This document shows, one piece after another, positions 60,342 to 64,000 of a stretch of DNA of 64,000 nucleotides (position 1 is the stretch's first letter; every line of letters begins with the position of its first letter). Source of the stretch: CAVZQN01 sp963837395 (GTDB lineage: Bacteria; Acidobacteriota; HRBIN11; JAKEFK01); NCBI GenBank assembly GCA_963837395.1, contig CAWINI010000004.1, positions 248,001 through 312,000 of the forward strand. The letters are read 5' to 3'. The notes under the pieces are model-generated. The model did not search any database. It was not told where the DNA came from and saw nothing but the letters and a program-made list of their open reading frames with translations. The position numbers were made by a program, and so were the translations under genes.

Positions 60342-60590
60342 ATGAAAACAACGGTCTCCAGCAAAGGGCAAATTGTGCTTCCCGCTGAATTTCGGCAACA
60401 GGATGATATCTTGCCCGGCCAGGAATTCGATATAGATCGACTTGATCAGGGAAAATACCTATTAAAGAAAAGGAAGCCTCGGAACAACCACGGTTTGGTA
60501 AAACTTCTGCTCGATTGTCCAGTGAAAGACTGGTTCAGGCCAATGGATCGAACCGAAACGACCAACGATCTGTTCATCAAGAAACGATGA
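60342..60590 (+). CDS. vapB: AbrB-family antitoxin (VapB-like)
   Basis: An 82-residue protein with a SpoVT/AbrB swapped-hairpin DNA-binding domain at the N-terminus: TTVSSKGQIVLPAEFRQQDD and LPGQEFDIDRLDQGKYLLKK. The C-terminal tail (LVKLLLDCPVKDWFRPMDR) is the likely toxin-binding part. It should neutralise the PIN toxin and repress its own promoter through the palindrome upstream. The stop overlaps the toxin start in an ATGA arrangement. Confidence 0.88.
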   Translation: MKTTVSSKGQIVLPAEFRQQDDILPGQEFDIDRLDQGKYLLKKRKPRNNHGLVKLLLDCPVKDWFRPMDRTETTNDLFIKKR

Positions 60591-60994
60591 CGTATTTAGT
60601 AGATGCAAATGTACTGAGCGAACCTACTAAGTCGAACCCTAATTCCAAAGTAGTCAATTGGTTGATTGCCCATGAGCAAGATTTCGTCATAAACTCAATC
60701 ATTCTTGGTGAGATTTATGTTGGTGTTTTAGGACTGCGCAGTGGCCGAAAACGTGCACAGCTTGATGGTTGGGTGGAACGAATTGTCCAGACGATTGTTT
60801 GTTTGCCCTGGGATGCAGATGTCAGTTTTTGCTGGGCAGAAATGGTTGTTGAATTGAAACGAAAAGGGCGTGTAATGCCGCTACTTGATAGCATGATTGC
60901 AGCAACGGCGTTGAAACATAACCTCACCCTGGTCACCAGGAATACAGAAGACTTTGGACAATCAGGTGTAAAGCTCTTTAATCCTTTTGCTTAA
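60587..60994 (+). CDS. vapC: PIN-domain toxin VapC
   Basis: A 135-residue ribonuclease of the PIN fold. Active-site acidic residues: YLVDANVLSEPTK (Asp), SIILGEIYVGVL (Glu), CLPWDADVSFCWAEMVVELK (Asp), and VMPLLDSMIAATALKHNLTL (Asp), closing with LVTRNTEDF. Typical VapC of the 'DANVLSE' subgroup. The ATG at 60587 shares ATGA with vapB's stop; an upstream in-frame extension from 60515 lies inside vapB and is not the start. Confidence 0.9.
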   Translation: MTYLVDANVLSEPTKSNPNSKVVNWLIAHEQDFVINSIILGEIYVGVLGLRSGRKRAQLDGWVERIVQTIVCLPWDADVSFCWAEMVVELKRKGRVMPLLDSMIAATALKHNLTLVTRNTEDFGQSGVKLFNPFA

Positions 60995-61042
60995 CTCGAA
61001 ATTGAACACCATCTTCCAAAGTTCACGGACAATTTGTGTCGG

Positions 61043-61468
61043 CTAAACACGATACAGATGGTAGAGCATCACATAGATGATGACGCCGGTAACTGAAACG
61101 TACAGCCAGATCGGAAACGTCCATCGTGCGATTTTGCGATGCTTTTCATAACGCTGCTTCAAGGCAAGCGTTAAAGTGATGATTGCAAGTATCGGAACTG
61201 CGGCAGCCAAAACTGTGTGCGTGAACAAAATACCAAGATACAAAGTTCTGATCCAACCAAGTTGAGGGAAAGTGGTGCGTCCGGCATGCATATGATAAAT
61301 CACATACGAGGTTAGAAATAGGATCGAGATAATAAATGCCGCAACCATGAAGAATCGATGAATCGCTATTTTTTTTCGGCGGATGCAGATGTAGCCGATC
61401 GTCAAAAAAATTGCGGATAAGGAATTCAGGACCGCATTTAGCGTTGGTAGTGCTGAAAGCGGGATCAC
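61043..61468 (-). CDS. DUF420 family membrane protein (cytochrome oxidase-associated)
   Basis: A 141-residue protein with four membrane helices: NAVLNSLSAIFLTIGYICIR, IHRFFMVAAFIISILFLTSY with conserved His, LGILFTHTVLAAAVPILAII and WTFPIWLYVSVTGVIIYVML. DUF420 proteins, including CtaM of Firmicutes, are commonly next to haem A/cytochrome oxidase genes and help oxidase maturation. Here it ends the ctaA-ctaB-sco-DUF420 operon, overlapping the sco stop by 4 bases. Confidence 0.88.
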   Translation of the reverse strand: MIPLSALPTLNAVLNSLSAIFLTIGYICIRRKKIAIHRFFMVAAFIISILFLTSYVIYHMHAGRTTFPQLGWIRTLYLGILFTHTVLAAAVPILAIITLTLALKQRYEKHRKIARWTFPIWLYVSVTGVIIYVMLYHLYRV

Positions 61469-62070
61469 ACAGGTTCCTTTTGGAGGGCAGTGATTGCGCG
61501 AATCAACTCATGCTTTTCTTCCGGCGTTGAGTCTTCATAATAACCGCGAATTCTGCCGCGCCGGTCAACAAGCACAAATTTATTGCTATGAAGAATCGGA
61601 TTCTGTTCCTGTTCTTTTTCAACGCCAAGATGAAAACCGTTGATCGCAAGCTGATGAATGTATTGCTCCTTCCCTGTTAAAAAAAGCCAGTGATCTCCCT
61701 GGGCTCCATATTGATCTGCATATGATTTCAATACTTCAGTAGTATCTCTGTTTGGATCCACAGTAAACGAAACTAATCTGATTCCATTTTGAATAGCCGT
61801 TTCTTGCAGATCTTTCATGCGATTGGACATCATCGGACAGCTATCCGCGCAATTTGTGAAAATAAAATCGGCAACCCAAACCTCTCCTTTTAAATCAGAA
61901 AGCGAAACATTTTTTCCACTACGCTCGGTTAATGTGAAATATGGAACCGTATCGTAGATTGGAAGTCCGGAACGACGCATCTCCTGTTTGAAGAAGACCC
62001 AGTAAGAGCCCAGGCTGATGATGCCGGCAATAAGCACGATTAGTAAAAACCAAATACCCTTTTCTTTCAT
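61465..62070 (-). CDS. SCO1/SenC-family copper chaperone
   Basis: About 201 residues. N-terminal membrane anchor IWFLLIVLIAGIISLGSYWV, then a thioredoxin-fold domain facing the periplasm. Copper ligands: the CxxxC motif in FIFTNCADSCPMMSNRM and the distant His in NPILHSNKFVLVDRRGRI. It delivers copper to the CuA site of cytochrome c oxidase subunit II. The ATG at 62070 fits a normal N-terminus; the open frame runs 14 codons further into a family B repeat. No Shine-Dalgarno sequence precedes the ATG, because the repeat ends there. Confidence 0.9.
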   Translation of the reverse strand: MKEKGIWFLLIVLIAGIISLGSYWVFFKQEMRRSGLPIYDTVPYFTLTERSGKNVSLSDLKGEVWVADFIFTNCADSCPMMSNRMKDLQETAIQNGIRLVSFTVDPNRDTTEVLKSYADQYGAQGDHWLFLTGKEQYIHQLAINGFHLGVEKEQEQNPILHSNKFVLVDRRGRIRGYYEDSTPEEKHELIRAITALQKEPV

Positions 62071-62072
62071 AT

Positions 62073-62121
62073 GGAGCGCGGACATCTTGTCCGCATTACG
62101 GATCGCAGGCATCTTGCCTGC
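62073..62121 (+). repeat. Intergenic double-hairpin repeat, family B, copy 3
   Basis: GGAGCGCGGACATCTTGTCC then gcattacggatc and GCAGGCATCTTGCCTGC. Hairpins GCGGACA/TGTCCGC and GCAGGCA/TGCCTGC. Located inside the ctaB-sco spacer, directly ahead of the sco start codon, where it may influence sco translation or mRNA stability. Confidence 0.75.
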
Positions 62122-62124
62122 TTT

Positions 62125-63009
62125 TTACAATGTTTTGTCCAGAACCAGTAAGCTCAACAAAAGTGGCAAATACAATACCGATGCTAACAGAAGCTGACGT
62201 GCGGATGGATTCGACTTTGTTTTAGAAAGCCGGATTCCCATAATCAAAAATAGGATTCCAAGAATTAAGGCTCCTGCAAAATATAAAACTCCGGATAATC
62301 CCAAAAATGCCGGCAATAAACTTACCGCTATCAATGCAACCGTATTAATGATTACCTGTCTGCTTGTTTGAGTGCCCTCAGTATCAGTTACCGGAAGCAT
62401 CGGAAAACCACCGCGCGCATAATCTTCACGATAAAGCCAGGCAATCGCAAGAAAGTGTGGAAGCTGCCATAAAAATAAAATCGAAAACAGCCACCACGCT
62501 TGAAATCCAATTGAACCTTGAACTGCAGTCCATCCCATCATTGGCGGAATCGCTCCAGGGATAGCGCCTACAACCGTGCAAAGCGATGTTTTTCTTTTCA
62601 ACGGAGTGTACGCAAACAAATAAAGCGCAATGGTGATCGCGGCCAGAATACTGGTAAGTGGATTCACAAAAACCAACAAATAGATAAGTCCTGCACAGGA
62701 TAGAACACTGCCAAAAGATAACGCTTGAATTACGGTGATCCTTCCTGCAGGAATCGGACGATTCTCGGTTCGTCTCATGCGCGCATCAACATCCCATTCC
62801 AATACCATATTCAATGTGCTTGCACCAGCGGCAACCAATGCCGTTCCAAAAATGGTGTGCAGCAGCAACACGTAATCGATTGGTCCTGCGGAACCAAGAA
62901 TAAAGCCAATGAATGTAGTAAGAATGACAAGAAACGTAATTCGCGGTTTTGTGAGCTGAAGATAATCAGCAACCGAGAATGTTGATGCGACCGCTTCAAC
63001 AGTTTTCAT
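62125..63009 (-). CDS. ctaB: Protohaem IX farnesyltransferase (haem O synthase)
   Basis: A 294-residue UbiA-family membrane prenyltransferase attaching a farnesyl group to haem B. Motifs: DYLQLTKPRITFLVILTTFI, the first Asp-rich/polyprenyl site NMVLEWDVDARMRRTENRPI, and AYTPLKRKTSLCTVVGAIPG then AIPPMMGW, plus WQLPHFLAIAWLYREDYARG. About nine membrane helices. Its ATG overlaps the ctaA stop (ATGA), so the two are translated together; product haem O is the substrate of CtaA. Confidence 0.94.
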   Translation of the reverse strand: MKTVEAVASTFSVADYLQLTKPRITFLVILTTFIGFILGSAGPIDYVLLLHTIFGTALVAAGASTLNMVLEWDVDARMRRTENRPIPAGRITVIQALSFGSVLSCAGLIYLLVFVNPLTSILAAITIALYLFAYTPLKRKTSLCTVVGAIPGAIPPMMGWTAVQGSIGFQAWWLFSILFLWQLPHFLAIAWLYREDYARGGFPMLPVTDTEGTQTSRQVIINTVALIAVSLLPAFLGLSGVLYFAGALILGILFLIMGIRLSKTKSNPSARQLLLASVLYLPLLLSLLVLDKTL

Positions 63010-63941
63010 AACGTTTTGTAACCAGGAATTTGTTTTGCACTGAATTCAACAGCCGGTGAAATTTCAAGATATCGGAATGAACGAAGAGCTAAAACAACAG
63101 CCGTAGCCAGGATCAATGCTCCTACTGCAACATGCGCAGTTGCAATCGGTACAGCTGTTTTAGACAAAACGGTCCAGCCACCGATTCCGATTTGTGCCAA
63201 AACTAACAACATCAACAGAATTGTTGGGCGCGTGAACCTGGATTCATTGCGATAATTTTTGAAAACCAGCCAGCCAGTAACGAAAGTCCAAATTAAAACA
63301 AGCACTGCACCGATACGATGTAAAAAATGAATTGCGATTTCTGGTGTTGTGAACTCCGGAATGAAACGTCCGTTGGCTAATGGAAAATCCGGGATCGCCA
63401 GCGCCGCTCCGCTGTGGCGCACGATTCCACCAAGAATCAATTGAATGTAAACAAGTGCGGCCATAATGATGAATACATTTCGATGAGTTGCAGGTGCAGA
63501 AATGCGTTTTGGATCCGTCTTCCATTCATTCGAAGTAAAGTATTTCAGGCAAACCACAAGACAAAAAAATGATTGCGCGAGAGTTGCATGTGCAACAGAA
63601 ATCGGAAGAGGCAATAAATATAAAACCGTAATACCGCCCAGAACTCCTTGTGTAATCACAGCGCCCAAGGCAATGAAGCCAAGAACTTTCATCCATTTGC
63701 GTTTTTCTTTGATCGCAATCCAGATTGCAAGAATGACAGTAAGAAAACCAACAAATGATGCAACCATGCGATGTCCGTGTTCATACAAAACACCACCGAC
63801 CATTGGCGGCATCCACATGCCATAAGATTTTGGCCAATCAGGAACGGCAAGTCCGGAATCGGTGCTTGTCACCAAACCACCGGCAATCAGAAGACAAAAC
63901 GTTGCGAATACTAACAGCTTAAGATAGCGGTTTAACCACAT
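63006..63941 (-). CDS. ctaA: Haem A synthase
   Basis: A 311-residue protein of the COX15/CtaA family with eight membrane helices, oxidising the haem O methyl group to formyl for cytochrome oxidase. Conserved parts: LIAGGLVTSTDSGLAVPDWP, YEHGHRMVASFVGFLTVILA (haem His), QGVLGGITVLYLLPLPISVA then HATLAQSFFC, ILGGIVRHSGAALAIPDFPL, IAIHFLHRIGAVLVLIWTFV and TAHVAVGAL. Stop overlaps ctaB. Apparent first gene of the ctaA-ctaB-sco-DUF420 set, or second to a gene whose end is at the window edge. Confidence 0.93.
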   Translation of the reverse strand: MWLNRYLKLLVFATFCLLIAGGLVTSTDSGLAVPDWPKSYGMWMPPMVGGVLYEHGHRMVASFVGFLTVILAIWIAIKEKRKWMKVLGFIALGAVITQGVLGGITVLYLLPLPISVAHATLAQSFFCLVVCLKYFTSNEWKTDPKRISAPATHRNVFIIMAALVYIQLILGGIVRHSGAALAIPDFPLANGRFIPEFTTPEIAIHFLHRIGAVLVLIWTFVTGWLVFKNYRNESRFTRPTILLMLLVLAQIGIGGWTVLSKTAVPIATAHVAVGALILATAVVLALRSFRYLEISPAVEFSAKQIPGYKTL

Positions 63942-63944
63942 GGA

Positions 63945-64000
63945 TTAATTTGAAGCAGATGTCGGATTTTCACCGTGCAAAATCGATTGTACCTGAACAA
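63945..64000 (-). CDS. Possible C-terminal end of an upstream gene (runs off right edge)
   Basis: On the minus strand one frame reads VQVQSILHGENPTSASN and then TAA, 3 bases before the ctaA start. It is open to the window edge, but only 18 codons are visible, too few to identify a product. The tight spacing to ctaA suggests an upstream gene in the same operon. Confidence 0.35.
   Translation of the reverse strand, partial: VQVQSILHGENPTSASN

Noticed and set aside
1..64000. CRISPR arrays, rRNA, tRNA, prophage or insertion-sequence transposases
   Set aside because: None recognised by eye. The intergenic repeats are not evenly spaced with unique spacers, and no transposase, integrase or phage structural gene was found.

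Overview
The window looks like a chromosomal segment of an aerobic, diderm, heterotrophic bacterium, most probably an acidobacteriote or a close neighbour. The reasons are family-level: Oar-type TonB-dependent receptors with an N-terminal carboxypeptidase-regulatory domain, Ser/Thr kinases with a membrane-anchored beta-propeller sensor, ergothioneine genes, and a haem A/cytochrome oxidase assembly operon. No rRNA or tRNA was recognised, so the phylum is an inference. Base composition looks A+T-leaning (not computed).

Layout. 1-5.4 kb: the start of a YncE-like propeller gene running off the left edge, a small protein/nucleotidyltransferase pair, a rubrerythrin - Fe-S oxidoreductase - DUF3501 - peroxiredoxin oxidative-stress cluster, and a membrane dipeptidase. 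5.4-7.5 kb: lysA and a frameshifted CDP-alcohol phosphatidyltransferase. 7.5-13.1 kb: a giant 1874-residue protein joining a Ser/Thr kinase, an AAA-type ATPase, a helical repeat region and two tandem oligopeptide-binding-protein domains. 13.2-23.9 kb: envelope and housekeeping genes (HdeD-like, outer-membrane barrel, CPBP protease, acyltransferase, TonB receptor, aldehyde dehydrogenase, gamma-glutamyltransferase). 23.9-28.6 kb, minus strand: a PIN/Phd toxin-antitoxin pair and a SAM-I riboswitch followed by metB-metX-lysC. 28.6-34.4 kb: an amino-acid permease, an aminotransferase, a small duplicated-motif protein, and a frameshifted sulfatase-fold/TPR protein. 34.4-45.2 kb: egtB-egtD, an Hpt/response-regulator pair, odhA-odhB, tdh-kbl and a ferredoxin. 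45.3-51.1 kb, minus strand: a five-gene mixed operon, then a secreted sulfatase beside a stand-alone relative of its N-terminal domain. 51.4-60.1 kb: a kinase - TonB receptor - kinase block with signs of duplication, gene conversion and decay. 60.3-61.0 kb: a vapBC pair. 61.0-64.0 kb, minus strand: ctaA-ctaB-sco-DUF420.

The genes work together as sets: electron transfer and peroxide defence; methionine/lysine entry steps under SAM control; threonine catabolism (tdh-kbl) beside the 2-oxoglutarate dehydrogenase complex; and haem A synthesis with CuA-centre assembly.

Two features run through the whole window. First, intergenic spaces carry at least four families of short, hairpin-forming repeats, several of which begin at or within stop codons. 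Second, seven apparent single-base frameshifts break otherwise well-conserved genes, so either the underlying consensus has indel errors or these genes are decaying. Everything here was read by eye without database searches.
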